Source of the DNA: Chrysaora quinquecirrha
Lineage: Eukaryota > Cnidaria > Scyphozoa > Semaeostomeae > Pelagiidae
Assembly (NCBI GenBank): GCA_014526335.1
Contig: JACTAT010000056.1
Coordinates: forward strand, 594,968-658,967
Reading direction: 5' to 3'
DNA: 64,000 nucleotides
The notes below the pieces were generated by a model, which was not told the DNA's origin, ran no database searches, and saw only the letters and a program-made list of their open reading frames with translations. How positions within the stretch are numbered: position 1 is the first letter of the stretch; every line of letters begins with the position of its first letter. Below, in pieces: positions 32,589-46,160 of the stretch. A program made the position numbers and the translations under genes.

Positions 32589-33240
32589 CTTCAATTAAAA
32601 TTAAACCATCCAGTCAAAGTCATATTTAAACCCCGTCGGCTGTAAATAAAACTTTATAAACTTGAAATTTAGTGTAAATTTCGTAGCATTCCTTACAGGG
32701 TTTGGTTAGGTATGTTTAGTGGAAAACATTATTAGTTAAAAATTGTTACATAGTTATTTTACTTAATATGTCATAAAAATGTTTTTTTTGTTTGTGTGTT
32801 AGCCGAACTTTGTTTGTCGATTGTTTGTTTTCGTCCAGAAATTATAAAATAAAGTTCTGAAAAGCGTAAATATCATAAAGAAATTTCTCATTTTGAGAAT
32901 AAACATAATGTCTATGTTTGTCTTTGTTGTCCCTTTTAGTTTGTGTTTCCTATCGGTTTTGCTGCACGTCCCCTATCTGGTGTCTCTTATTAAAGGGTTA
33001 CCATCCCTGCAGCTGAGGCGTTGTCGTCTTGACTATGAGTGGCGATACTGCGCGCATTGCACGCGGGAAGAAAATTGAAGCACAAACAAATTGTTGAGTG
33101 AGAAACACAACTGTCTTGCCACTTTGATTTCTTCACTGCTTAATGTCTGTTTTCTGTCAGTCTATCTTTTGACTTTCTGTGCAATTCTGTACTGTCTTAC
33201 CAACTGCAGCAAGTCAATGATCGTTGATTATAATGCTGTT

Positions 33241-33249
<9 letters not shown>

Positions 33250-33287
<38 letters not shown>

Positions 33288-33326
33288 CGATGATGATGTT
33301 GACGATGGTGATGATGACACGACGAC

Positions 33327-33374
<48 letters not shown>

Positions 33375-33462
33375 AATGATGATGATGATGATGATAATGA
33401 TGATGATGATGATGATAATGATGATGATCATGATGATGATGATGATGATCATAATGATGATG
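33250..33462. repeat. GAT/ATG microsatellite
   Basis: Near-pure GAT triplets with GAC and GTT variants. Continues after the inserted element at 33463-33607. Confidence 0.95.
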
Positions 33463-33607
33463 CAGGGGCGCCGGAGGCAGGGAGGCAGCGGGGGCAGCTG
33501 CCCCCCCTGCCCTCGGAACAATTGTCAAATTCTTTTATTTTCCTATTAATTTGCCCCAAAATTGTTGCTTCTGCCCCCGCTGCCCTGCATTGCTTCCGGC
33601 GCCCTTG
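33463..33607. mobile_element. hAT-like MITE inside a GAT microsatellite
   Basis: 145 bp. Left end CAGGGGCGCCGGAGGCAGGG, right end reverse complement CAAGGGCGCCGGAAGCAATG. CAGGGGCG ends are typical of hAT elements. TGATGATG flanks both sides, compatible with an 8-bp target duplication, although the host repeat makes this uninformative. Confidence 0.65.
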
Positions 33608-33790
33608 TGATGATGATGATAGTGATGATGATGATGATGATAATGATGATGATGACGACGATGATGATGATGACGATGAAAACGTTGATGATTATGATAA
33701 TGATTATGATATTGATGATTACGATGAGGTGATGACGACGCTGATGATGGTGGTGGTGACGAATGTGATGGTGGTTGTTGTGATCAGTTG
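33608..33790. repeat. GAT microsatellite, right part
   Basis: Continuation of the 33250-33462 array on the other side of the MITE, more degenerate (GAT, GAC, AAT, GTG triplets). Confidence 0.9.
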
Positions 33791-34114
33791 ATTTATTCTG
33801 ATAATACCATTGCAATAATAATAATGATAATGTAATCGTTTGCATGCGCACCACAATTACTATACTTTAATTTACTTGTAATTTCGACAATGCAATGAAG
33901 AAAGTGGCAAGTTTATAGTTACAATTTTGATATCGTTTCTTTATGTAAGAGACCCATTGGGGGAGGGCTCGGCATATTCCATATCCATATAATTTTTCTA
34001 AATATATCCTTTATCCCCTGTATACTTTTTAGTCTCAAATCGTAACAATATCAGCAGGGACCAGGGAGAAATGATTCCAGTCATTCCCTTTTATGTGCAA
34101 CGTTAGATTTTGCT

Positions 34115-34275
34115 GTTTTTCTAGCCTCTATAATATTCTTAGGGCAAAAAGGTACAATTTAAATTAAGCAACTACTAAGCAACATTTGCTACTAAAAGGT
34201 GGCCATAGAAGGTCCAAAAATAAGCAACTATTTTAACTAGAGCCAAGCGAAGTTGCTTATAAAAAAACTGCGTTT
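34115..34275 (-). mobile_element. TTTTTTTATAAGCAAC-ended element, reverse copy
   Basis: Reverse complement of 19380-19546: CTAGCCTCTATAATATTCTT ... GAAGTTGCTTATAAAAAAAC. Supports a dispersed element at least 160 bp long. Confidence 0.7.
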
Positions 34276-35007
34276 ATCCCCAAGAATGGGGCTTCAAGAA
34301 ACCATATCCAGAGCATGGAAATATGAAACTATGAAACTAAGAATACATAAATGATTTTGCTGACTGCTGACCAGAAATCACAAATATTTACTGAGCAAAA
34401 CAGTTGCAAAACCAAGAACAGCAAACATTGTTAAAAAATTGCATGAAAACTTAATTCTATTTGCCAACATTTTACAGATTACGTTGAAAGCAATCGGGAA
34501 AACACATATCCTTAGTTCAAATATTATATTTTCTGCTTTTAAATAAATGTTTGTTTTCCATTGACGGATCGGTTTGTAAAAGAATTCCGATTACAATTTC
34601 AGAAACGCCGGTTAGAATGTGGCTTAACTTATCTTGAAGTCCAAAGTGCAACATTGATAAAACAGCATACACTTTTACTTTTTCTAAATAAGCAACTGGT
34701 CAATACTCTTAGGTGCCAAATAAACATCCCCCGTTTGTTAATTTGAGCTTTTTCCCCCACCCTCGGACCTTATAGGGACCCCCCGTTTATTAATTTTTAG
34801 GCCTGAGATTTTGTTTTTTGGAGATAGCTTTCTTTATACAGTACATCATTGCAAACTTGTCAATTATATCGAAAAGAAAGATAAGAGCAAAAAAAGAGTT
34901 TAGGGGTACTAGTCATTCTGAGGGCTGAAATACTAGATATTTTTAGCAAATTTGAGGGCTGGACCAAAAGTCCAGTTTCTTATTAACAAGAGTGTACCTG
35001 ATTTTAC

Positions 35008-35421
35008 ACGGGGGGTTCATTCATAGTAAAGGTACATGTGGATGTGCCGCGCTGGAGGGTATACTTTTTCGGACTTCTAGTCTAGCCAATGGAATACTTT
35101 GTGGCATTTTTGGTCTAGCAAAGGGTATCATATTTGACAATGGAGCCGCCATGCTTTCGTCTTTACGTACCCTTGGAAAGTAGAAATTTCATCGTAAACA
35201 TTTTTAATAGAAACTCGTAAAAGGAACAAGTCGACCTTTGAATTTTCCGACTTAAGACCAACAATGTTGAGCGTATTTGTACAGCCAAGGGTATCAGTTT
35301 GGTAGAAATTGGTCTAGTCAAGGTTACCATTTTCTCGTAAAATTAGTCTAGCCAACGGTGCCATTTTGAATATGCCGGCCGCAGACCCCTACCCAAAATT
35401 AAGCGAAGAACCCCCCATGCG
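35008..35421. mobile_element. MITE with GGGGGGTTC inverted ends
   Basis: Left CACGGGGGGTTCATTCATAG, right AAGCGAAGAACCCCCCATGC, with repeated GTCTAGCCAA/GGTA phrases inside. A partial copy starts near 35624 (GCGGGGGTTCTTCCATGGTG). Confidence 0.6.
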
Positions 35422-36596
35422 ATTTTATCAGAGGACTAAGATCTTCGTTAGTTGACATTCTTCGCGCGAAGAGTTTCGTGAAGCTAAATCTACCGGCGAG
35501 CTACCGAAAGTCGTGCGGCGCTGCATAGCTACCAGAACCCCCGACCAGCTTTTACGAATAAAAGATGCTTGCTTGCTTCCTTGCAATTCTCACCAAACTA
35601 AAGGTATCTTCAGAGATCCCCCATAGCGGGGGTTCTTCCATGGTGAAGGTACCTGGGGTTGTGCCGCCCTCTAGTCAAGGATGTACTTTTTCCGGTTTCT
35701 GGCCTTGCCGAAGATATACCACCAGTGGTTATTTCTAAAATATTCAACAAGGGGGCTCCGGGGGTGACATCGTAAGAATGGGGTGTGGTTTCTTGTGACC
35801 ACACCCATATTTAAATCGATGAAAATATGATAACTAAGTGCTTAAACAGCAAAATTGTGTATAAAGCGATTAGTAAAGTTCCAATTAACCATGATGATAG
35901 CGAAATCAAGTTTAAGGGATGCCCGGAAACAGGAGTTTTGGCAAGCACTTCACCCTTCCGGAATCGACACAACTCGAAAAGGTACTAGGAAAAAGGAAAA
36001 TAACAACTACTGTGCAATGTACGTTAAGATCTTTGCAAAAAAGCACGTTTAGACACAGGTGATGCTCAAAAGCATGATCTATACAAATGTGTTTGGGGGG
36101 ACTGAGCCCCCAAAATTAATCTTCATTTTCACAAGGGGTCTTCAGCCCCCTGGGCCCCCTTGCAATCACAGCTGTATACCACCATCTCCATCTCCCTTGC
36201 ATTCCTATGCACTCAAACAAAAATCATTAGATATTCTATGTTTCAATTGCTTCAAAGATTACAAAATTCTTTTTGATAGCTTGAAACAAACAGTATTCGA
36301 GCCTATAAGAACTGACAGATTTTACACACAAAGAATGTTTGCACGTGCTGGAGACACTTAAAGTCTAAGTTTAACAAATAAGATGATGGATAATTTAACA
36401 ACCAAATTACAAATGACATATTCGTTCCAATACCAATCTAATTTATTTCGAACTCTATGGAACTAAGTACTTTTGTTCTTTTCTTTTTTCTCTCCTCCGT
36501 AGAGTCTGCACGCAGACCAGGGTGAACTAGAGAAGGGACTTCTATTACCCCCTGCCTTCGTTGACTGAAACCCCACCTCGCACCCCATTGGAAGCA
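35422..36596. other. intergenic flank left of the satellite, no gene seen
   Basis: Contains the partial MITE at 35624-35730 and a CCCCC-rich stretch near 36100-36165. No exon-like reading frame is supported. Confidence 0.4.
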
Positions 36597-39500
36597 ACAT
36601 GTTTTACGTGAACTGCTCGAATGCAATAGAAACAAATGATATTTGACAACAAGTGTTTTATGTGAACTGCTCAAATGCTATAGAAACAAATGATGTTTGG
36701 CAACAAATGTTTTATGTGAACTGCTCGAATGCAATAGAAACAAATGATGTTTGGCAACAAATGTTTTATTTGAACTGCTTGAATGCAATAGAAACAAATG
36801 ATGTTTGGTAACAAATGTTTTATGTGAACTGCTCGAATGCAGTAGAAACAAATGATGTTTGGCAACAAATGTTTTATGTGAACTGCTCGAATGCAATAGA
36901 AACAAATGATGTTTGGCAACAAATGTTTTATTTGAGCTGCTTGAATGCAGTAGAAACAAATGATGTTTGGTAACAAATGTTTTATGTGAACTGCTCGAAT
37001 GCAGTAGAAACAAATGATGTTTGGCAACAAATGTTTTATGTGAACTGCTCGAATGCAATAGAAACAAATGATGTTTTTCAACAAATGTTTTATATGAACT
37101 GCTCGAATGCAATAGAAACAAATGATGTTTGGCAACAAATGTTTTATGCGAACTGATCGAATGCAATAGAAACAAATGATGTTTGGCAACAAATGTTTTA
37201 TATGAACTGCTCGAATGCAATAGAAACAAATGATGTTTGGCAACAAATGTTTTATTTGAACTGCTTGAATGCAATAGAAACAAATGATGTTTGGTAACAA
37301 ATGTTTTATGTCAACTGCTCGAATGCAATAGAAACAAATGATGTTTGGCAACAAATGTTTTATATGAACTGCTCAAATGCAATAGAAACAAATGATGTTT
37401 GAGAACAAATGTTTTATGTGAACTGCTCGAATGCAATAGAAACAAATGATGTTTGGCAACAAATGTTTTATGTGAATTGCTCGAATGCAATAGAAACAAA
37501 TGATGTTTGGCAACAAATGTTTTATTTGAACTGCTCGAATGCAATAGAAACAAATGATGTTTGGCAACAAATGTTTTATATGAACTGCTCAAGTGCAATA
37601 GAAACAAATGATGTTTGAGAACAAATGTTTTATATGAACTGCTCAAATGCAATAGAAACAAATGATGTTTGAGAACAAATGTTTTATGTGAACTGATCGA
37701 ATGCAATAGAAACAAATGATGTTTGGCAACAAATGTTTTATGTAAACTGCTCGAATGCAATAGAAACAAATGATGTTTGGCAACAAATGTTTTATGTGAA
37801 CTGCTCGAATGCAATAGAAACAAATGATGTTTGGCAACAAATGTTTTATGTGAATTGCTCGAATGCAATAGAAACAAATGATGTTTGGCAACAAATGTTT
37901 TATTTGAACTGCTCGAATGCAATAGAAACAAATGATGTTTGGCAACAAATGTTTTATATGAACTGCTCAAGTGCAATAGAAACAAATGATGTTTGAGAAC
38001 AAATGTTTTATATGAACTGCTCAAATGCAATAGAAACAAATGATGTTTGAGAACAAATGTTTTATGTGAACTGATCGAATGCAATAGAAACAAATGATGT
38101 TTGGCAACAAATGTTTTATGTAAACTGCTCGAATGCAATAGAAACAAATGATGTTTGGCAACAAATGTTTTATGTGAACTGCTCGAATGCAATAGAAACA
38201 AATGATGTTTGGCAACAAATGTTTTATGTAAACTGCTCGAATGCAATAGAAACAAATGATGTTTGACAACAAATATTTTATGTGAACTGCTCGAATGCAA
38301 TAGAAACAAATGATGTTTGGCAACAAATGTTTTATGTAAACTGCTCGAATGCAATAGAAACAAATGATGTTTGGCATCAAATGTTTTATGCGAACTGATC
38401 GAATGGAATAGAAACAAATGATGTTTGGTAACAAATGGTTTATGTGAACTGCTCAAATGCAATAGAAACAAATGATGTTTGGCAACAAATGTTTTATGTG
38501 AACTGCTCGAATGCAATAGAAACAAATGATGTTTTTCAACAAATGTTTTATATGAACTGCTCCAATACAATAGAAACAAATGATGTTTGGCAACAAATGT
38601 TTTATGTGAACTGCTCGAATCCAATAGAAGCAAATGATGTTTGGCAACAAATGTTTTATGTGAACTGCTCGAATGCAATAGAAACAAATGATGTTTGGCA
38701 ACAAATGTTTTATGTGAACTGCTCAAATGCAATAGAAACAAATGATGTTTGGCAACAAATGTTTTATGTGAACTGCTCGAATGCAATAGAAACAAATGAT
38801 GTTTGGCATCAAATGTTTTATGCGAACTGATCGAATGCAATAGAAACAAATGATGTTTGGCAACAAATGTTTTATATGAACTGCTCAAATGCAATAGAAA
38901 CAAATGATGTTTGGCAACAAATGTTTTATGTCAACTGCTCGAATGCAATAGAAACAAATGATGTTTGGCATCAAATGTTTTATATGAACTGCTCAAATGC
39001 AATAGAAACAAATGATGTTTGGCAACAAATGTTTTATGTGAACTGCTCGAATGCAATAGAAACAAATGATGTTTGGCAAAAAATGTTTTATATGAACTGC
39101 TCGAATGCAATAGAAACAAATGATGTTTGGCAACAAATGTTTTATGTGAACTGCTCTGATGCAATAGAAACAAATGATGTTTGGCAACAAATGTTTTTTG
39201 TGAACTGATCGAATGCAATAGAAGTAAATGATGTTTGGCAACAAATGTTTTATGTGAACTGCTCGAATGCAATAGAAACAAATGATGTTTGGCAACAAAT
39301 GTTTTATGTAAACTGCTCGAATGCAATAGAAACAAATGATGTTTGGCATCAAATGTTTTATGCGAACTGATCGAATGGAATAGAAACAAATGATGTTTGG
39401 TAACAAATGGTTTATGTGAACTGCTCAAATGCAATAGAAACAAATGATGTTTGGCAACAAATGTTTTATGTGAACTGCTCGAATGCAATAGAAACAAATG

Positions 39501-42500
39501 ATGTTTTTCAACAAATGTTTTATATGAACTGCTCCAATACAATAGAAACAAATGATGTTTGGCAACAAATGTTTTATGTGAACTGCTCGAATCCAATAGA
39601 AGCAAATGATGTTTGGCAACAAATGTTTTATGTGAACTGCTCGAATGCAATAGAAACAAATGATGTTTGGCAACAAATGTTTTATGTGAACTGCTCAAAT
39701 GCAATAGAAACAAATGATGTTTGGCAACAAATGTTTTATGTGAACTGCTCGAATGCAATAGAAACAAATGATGTTTGGCATCAAATGTTTTATGCGAACT
39801 GATCGAATGCAATAGAAACAAATGATGTTTGGCAACAAATGTTTTATATGAACTCCTCAAATGCAATAGAAACAAATGATGTTTGGCAACAAATGTTTTA
39901 TGTCAACTGCTCGAATGCAATAGAAACAAATGATGTTTGGCAACAAATGTTTTATGTGAACTGCTCGAATGCAATAGAAACAAATGATGTTTGGCAAAAA
40001 ATGTTTTATATGAACTGCTCGAATGCAATAGAAACAAATGATGTTTGGCAACAAATGTTTTATGTGAACTGCTCTGATGCAATAGAAACAAATGATGTTT
40101 GGCAACAAATGTTTTTTGTGAACTGATCGAATGCAATAGAAGTAAATGATGTTTGGCAACAAATGTTTTATGTGAACTGCTCGAATGCAATAGAAACAAA
40201 TGATGTTTGGCAACAAATGTTTTATGCGAACTGCTCGAATGCAGTAGAAACAAATGATGTTTGCAACAAATGTTTTATGTGAACTGCTCGAATGAAATAG
40301 AAACAAATGATGTTTGGCAACAAATGTTTTATGCGAACTGCTCGAATGCAGTAGAAACAAATGATGTTTGGCAACAAATGTTTTATGTGAACTGCTCGAA
40401 TGCAATAGAAGCAAATGATGTTTGGAAACAAATGTTTTATGTGAACTGCTCGAATGCAATAGAAACAAATGATGTTTGACAACAAATGTTTTATGTGAAC
40501 TGCTCGAATGCAATAGAAACAAATGATGTTTGGCAACAAATGTTTTATGTGAACTGCTCGAATGCAATAGAAACAAATGATGTTTTTCAACAAATGTTTT
40601 ATATGAACTGCTCCAATACAATAGAAACAAATGATGTTTGGCAACAAATGTTTTATGTGAACTGCTCGAATCCAATAGAAGCAAATGTTTGGCAACAAAT
40701 GTTTTATGTGAACTGCTCGAATGCAATAGAAACAAATGATGTTTGGCAACAAATGTTTTATGTGAACTGCTCAAATGCAATAGAAACAAATGATGTTTGG
40801 CAACAAATGTTTTATGTGAACTGCTCGAATGCAATAGAAACAAATGATGTTTGGCATCAAATGTTTTATGCGAACTGATCGAATGCAATAGAAACAAATG
40901 ATGTTTGGCAACAAATGTTTTATATGAACTCCTCAAATGCAATAGAAACAAATGATGTTTGGCAACAAATGTTTTATGTCAACTGCTCGAATGCAATAGA
41001 AACAAATGATGTTTGGCAACAAATGTTTTATGTGAACTGCTCGAATGCAATAGAAACAAATGATGTTTGGCAAAAAATGTTTTATATGAACTGCTCGAAT
41101 GCAATAGAAACAAATGATGTTTGGCAACAAATGTTTTATGTGAACTGCTCTGATGCAATAGAAACAAATGATGTTTGGCAACAAATGTTTTTTGTGAACT
41201 GATCGAATGCAATAGAAGTAAATGATGTTTGGCAACAAATGTTTTATGTGAACTGCTCGAATGCAATAGAAACAAATGATGTTTGGCAACAAATGTTTTA
41301 TGCGAACTGCTCGAATGCAGTAGAAACAAATGATGTTTGCAACAAATGTTTTATGTGAACTGCTCGAATGAAATAGAAACAAATGATGTTTGGCAACAAA
41401 TGTTTTATGCGAACTGCTCGAATGCAGTAGAAACAAATGATGTTTGGCAACAAATGTTTTATGTGAACTGCTCGAATGCAATAGAAGCAAATGATGTTTG
41501 GAAACAAATGTTTTATGTGAACTGCTCGAATGCAATAGAAACAAATGATGTTTGACAACAAATGTTTTATGTGAACTGCTCGAATGCAATAGAAACAAAT
41601 GATGTTTGGCAACAAATGTTTTATGTGAACTGCTCGAATGCAATAGAAACAAATGATGTTTGGCAACAAATGTTTTATGTGAACTGCTCGAATGCAATAG
41701 AAACAAATGATGTTTGGCAACAAATGTTTTATGTGAACTGCTCGAATGCAATAGAAACAAATGATGTTTGGCAACAAATGTTTTATGTGAACTGCTCGAA
41801 TGCAATAGAAACAAATGATGTTTGGCAACAAATGTTTTATGTGAACTGCTCGAATGCAATAGAAACAAATGATGTTTGGCAACAAATGTTTTATGTGAAC
41901 TGCTCGAATGCAATAGAAACAAATGATGTTTGGCAACAAATGTTTTATGCGAACTGCTCGAATGCAATAGAAACAAATGATGTTTGGCAACAAATGTTTT
42001 ATGTCAACTGCTCGAATGCAATAGAAACAAATGATGTTTGGCAACAAATGTTTTATGTGAACTGCTCGAATGCAATAGAAACAAATGATGTTTGGCAACA
42101 AATGTTTTATGCGAACTGCTCGAATGCAGTAGAAACAAATGATGTTTGCAAGAAATGTTTTATGTGAACTGCTCGAATGAAATAGAAACAAATGATGTTT
42201 GGCAACAAATGTTTTATGCGAACTGCTCGAATGCAGTAGAAACAAATGATGTTTGGCAACAAATGTTTTATGTGAACTGCTCGAATGCAATAGAAGCAAA
42301 TGATGTTTGGAAACAAATGTTTTATGTGAACTGCTCGAATGCAATAGAAACAAATGATGTTTGGCAACAAATGTTTTATGTGAACTGCTCGAATGCAATA
42401 GAAACAAATGATGTTTGGCAACAAATGTTTTATGTCAACTGCTCGAATGCAATAGAAACAAATGATGTTTGGCAACAAATGTTTTATGTGAACTGCTCAA

Positions 42501-45500
42501 ATGCAATAGAAACAAATGGTGTTTGGCAACAAATGTTTTATGTGAACTGCTCGAATGCAATAGAAACAAATGATGTTTGGCAACAAATGTTTTATGTCAA
42601 CTGCTCGAATGCAATAGAAACAAATGATGTTTGGCAACAAATGTTTTTTGTGAACTGATCGAATGCAATAGAAACAAATGATGTTTGGCAACAAATGTTT
42701 TATGTGAACTGGTCGAATGCAATAGAAACATATGATGTTTGGCAATAAATGTTTTATGTGAACTGGTCGAATGCAATAGAAACATATGATGTTTGGCAAT
42801 AAATGTTTTATGTTAACTGGTCGAATGCAATAGAAGCATATGATGTTTGGCAATAAATGTTTTATGTTAACTGCTCGAATGCAATAGAAGCATATGATGT
42901 TTGGCAACAAATGTTTTATGTGAACTGCTCGAATGCAATAGAAACAAATGATGTTTGGCAACAAATGTTTTATGTGAACTGGTCGAATGCAATAGAAACA
43001 TATGATGTTTGGCAACAAATGTTTTATGTGAACTGGTCGAATGCAATAGAAACAAATGATGTTTGGCAACAAATGTTTTATGTGAACTGCTCGAATGGAA
43101 TAGAAACAAATGATGTTTGGCAACAAATGTTTTATGTGAACTGGTCGAATGCAATAGAAACATATGATGTTTGGCAACAAATGTTTTTTGTGAACTGATC
43201 GAATGCAATAGAAACAAATGATGTTTGGCAACAAATGTTTTATGTGAACTGCTCGAATGGAATAGAAACAAATGATGTTTGGCAATAAATGTTTTATGTA
43301 AACTGGTCGAATGCAATAGAAACATATGATGTTTGGCAACAAATGTTTTTTGTGAACTGATCGAATGCAATAGAAACAAATGATGTTTGGCAACAAATGT
43401 TTTATGTGAACTGGTCGAATGCAATAGAAACATATGATGTTTGGCAATAAATGTTTTATGTGAACTGGTCGAATGCAATAGAAACATATGATGTTTGGCA
43501 ATAAATGTTTTATGTTAACTGGTCGAATGCAATAGAAGCATATGATGTTGGCAATAAATGTTTTCTGTTAACTGGTCGAATGCAATAGAAGCATATGATG
43601 TTTGGCAACAAATGTTTTATGTGAACTGGTCGAATGCAATAGAAACAAATGATGTTTGGCAACAAATGTTTTATGTGAACTGCTCGAATGGAATAGAAAC
43701 AAATGATGTTTGGCAACAAATGTTTTATGTGAACTGGTCGAATGCAATAGAAACATATGATGTTTGGCAACAAATGTTTTTTGTGAACTGATCGAATGCA
43801 ATAGAAACAAATGATGTTTGGCAACAAATGTTTTATGTGAACTGCTCGAATGGAATAGAAACAAATGATGTTTGGCAATAAATGTTTTATGTGAACTGGT
43901 CGAATGCAATAGAAACATATGATGTTTGGCAACAAATGTTTTTTGTGAACTGATCGAATGCAATAGAAACAAATGATGTTTGGCAACAAATGTTTTATGT
44001 GAACTGGTCGAATGCAATAGAAACATATGATGTTTGGCAATAAATGTTTTATGTGAACTGGTGAATGCAATAGAAACATATGATGTTTGGCAATAAATGT
44101 TTTATGTTAACTGGTCGAATGCAATAGAAGCATATGATGTTTGGCAATAAATGTTTTATGTTAACTGGTCGAATGCAATAGAAGCATATGATGTTTGGCA
44201 ATAAATGTTTTATGTGAACTGCTCGAATGCAATAGAAGCATATGATGTTTGGCAATAAATGTTTTATGTGAACTGGTCGAATGCAATAGAAACATATGAT
44301 GTTTGGCAATAAATGTTTTATGTTAACTGGTCGAATGCAATAGAAGCATATGATGTTTGGCAATAAATGTTTTATGTGAACTGGTCGAATGCAATAGAAA
44401 CATATGATGTTTGGCAATAAATGTTTTATGTTAACTGCTCGAATGCAATAGAAGCATATGATGTTTGGCAATAAATGTTTTATGTGAACTGCTCGAATGC
44501 AATAGAAGCATATGATGTTTGGCAACAAATGTTTTTTGTGAACTGATCGAATGCAATAGAAACATATGATGTTTGGCAATAAATGTTTTATGTGAACTGG
44601 TCGAATGCAATAGAAACATATGATGTTTGGCAATAAATGTTTTATGTGAACTGGTCGAATGCAATAGAAACATATGATGTTTGGCAATAAATGTTTTATG
44701 TGAACTGCTCGAATGCAATAGAAGCATATGATGTTTGGCAATAAATGTTTTATGTGAACTGCTCGAATGCAATAGAAGCATATGATGTTTGGCAATAAAT
44801 GTTTTATGTTAACTGGTCGAATGCAATAGAAGCATATGATGTTTGGCAATAAATGTTTTATGTGAACTGGTCGAATGCAATAGAAACATATGATGTTTGG
44901 CAATAAATGTTTTATGTTAACTGGTCGAATGCAATAGAAGCATATGATGTTTGGCAATAAATGTTTTATGTTAACTGCTCGAATGCAATAGAAGCATATG
45001 ATGTTTGGCAACAAATGTTTTATGTGAACTGCTCGAATGCAATAGAAACATATGATGTTTGGCAATAAATGTTTTATGTTAACTGCTCGAATGCAATAGA
45101 AGCATATGATGTTTGGCAATAAATGTTTTATGTGAACTGGTCGAATGCAATAGAAACATATGATGTTTGGCAATAAATGTTTTATGTGAACTGATCGAAT
45201 GCAATAGAAACAAATGATGTTTGGCAACAAATGTTTTATGTGAACTGGTCGAATGCAATAGAAACATATGATGTTTGGCAATAAATGTTTTATGTGAACT
45301 GATCGAATGCAATAAAAACAAATGATGTTTGGCAACAAATGTTTCATGTGAACTGATCGAATGCAATAGAAACAAATGATGTTTGGTAACAAATGTTTTA
45401 TATGAACTGCTCAAATGCAATAGAAACAAATGATGCTTGGCAACAAATGTTTTATGTTGACTGCTCGAATGCAATAAAAACAAATGATGTTTGATTACAA

Positions 45501-46160
45501 ATGTTTCATGTGAACTGCTCGAATGCAATAGAAACAAATAATGTTTGGCAACAAATGTTTCATGTGAACTGATCGAATGCAATAGAAACAAATGATGCTT
45601 GGCAACAAATGTTTTATGTTGACAGCTCGAATGCAATAGAAACAAATGATGTTTGATTACAAATGTTTCATGTGAACTGCTCGAATGCAATAGCAACAAA
45701 TGATGTTTGGCAACAAATGTTTTATGTGAACTGATCGAATGCAATAGAAACAAATGATGTTTGGCAACAAATGTTTCATGTGAACTGATCGAATGCAATA
45801 GAAACAAATGATGTTTGGCAACAAATGTTTCATGTGAACTGATCGAATGCAATAGAAACAAATGATGTTTGATTACAAATGTTTCATGTGAACTGCTCGA
45901 ATGCAATAGAAACAAATGATGTTTGGCAACAAATGTTTTATGCGAACTGCTCGAATGCAATAGAAACAAATGATGTTTGACAACAAATGTTTTATGCGAA
46001 CTGCTCGAATGCAATAGAAACAAATGATGTTTGGCAACAAATGTTCTATGTGAACTGCTCGAATGCAATAGAAAGAAGTTGTGTTGGGCAACAAATGTTT
46101 TATGTGAACTGCTCGAATGCAATAGAAACAAATGATGTTTGGCAACAAATGTTTTTTGTG
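36597..46160. repeat. 54-bp tandem satellite array, about 177 copies
   Basis: The unit starts ATGTTTTATGTGAACTGCTC and repeats every 54 bp from 36597 to about 46160. Copies differ at a few positions and rare 1-3-bp indels occur (near 40258, 40685, 41336, 42148 and 43549). Because 54 is divisible by three and the unit lacks stops in one plus and two minus frames, long open frames appear on both strands. The indels and frequent TGA/TAA variants break them, so no protein is called. Three sub-domains differ in diagnostic bases: 36597-42700, 42700-45300 (CATATGATG, GGCAATAAATG) and 45300-46160 (TTTCATGTG, GATTACAAATG). Confidence 0.97.
38000..41560. repeat. higher-order repeats inside the satellite
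   Basis: A marked run of variant units (GATGTTTTTCAACAAATG, then CTCCAATACAATAG, then CCAATAGAAGCAAATG) appears at about 38525-38640, 39497-39610 and 40575-40690. The first spacing is 972 bp (18 units). The second is 1079, falling to 1076 bp after small deletions (20 units less a few bases). Blocks of about 1 kb were therefore copied as wholes. Confidence 0.85.

Noticed and set aside
37311..38903. 530-codon open frame on the minus strand
   Set aside because: It is the 54-bp satellite read in a stop-free frame; equivalent frames exist on the other strand and shift at indels, so it is not called a gene.
36597..46160. Possible CRISPR array
   Set aside because: Units are contiguous 54-bp tandem copies without unique spacers, in a eukaryotic genome.
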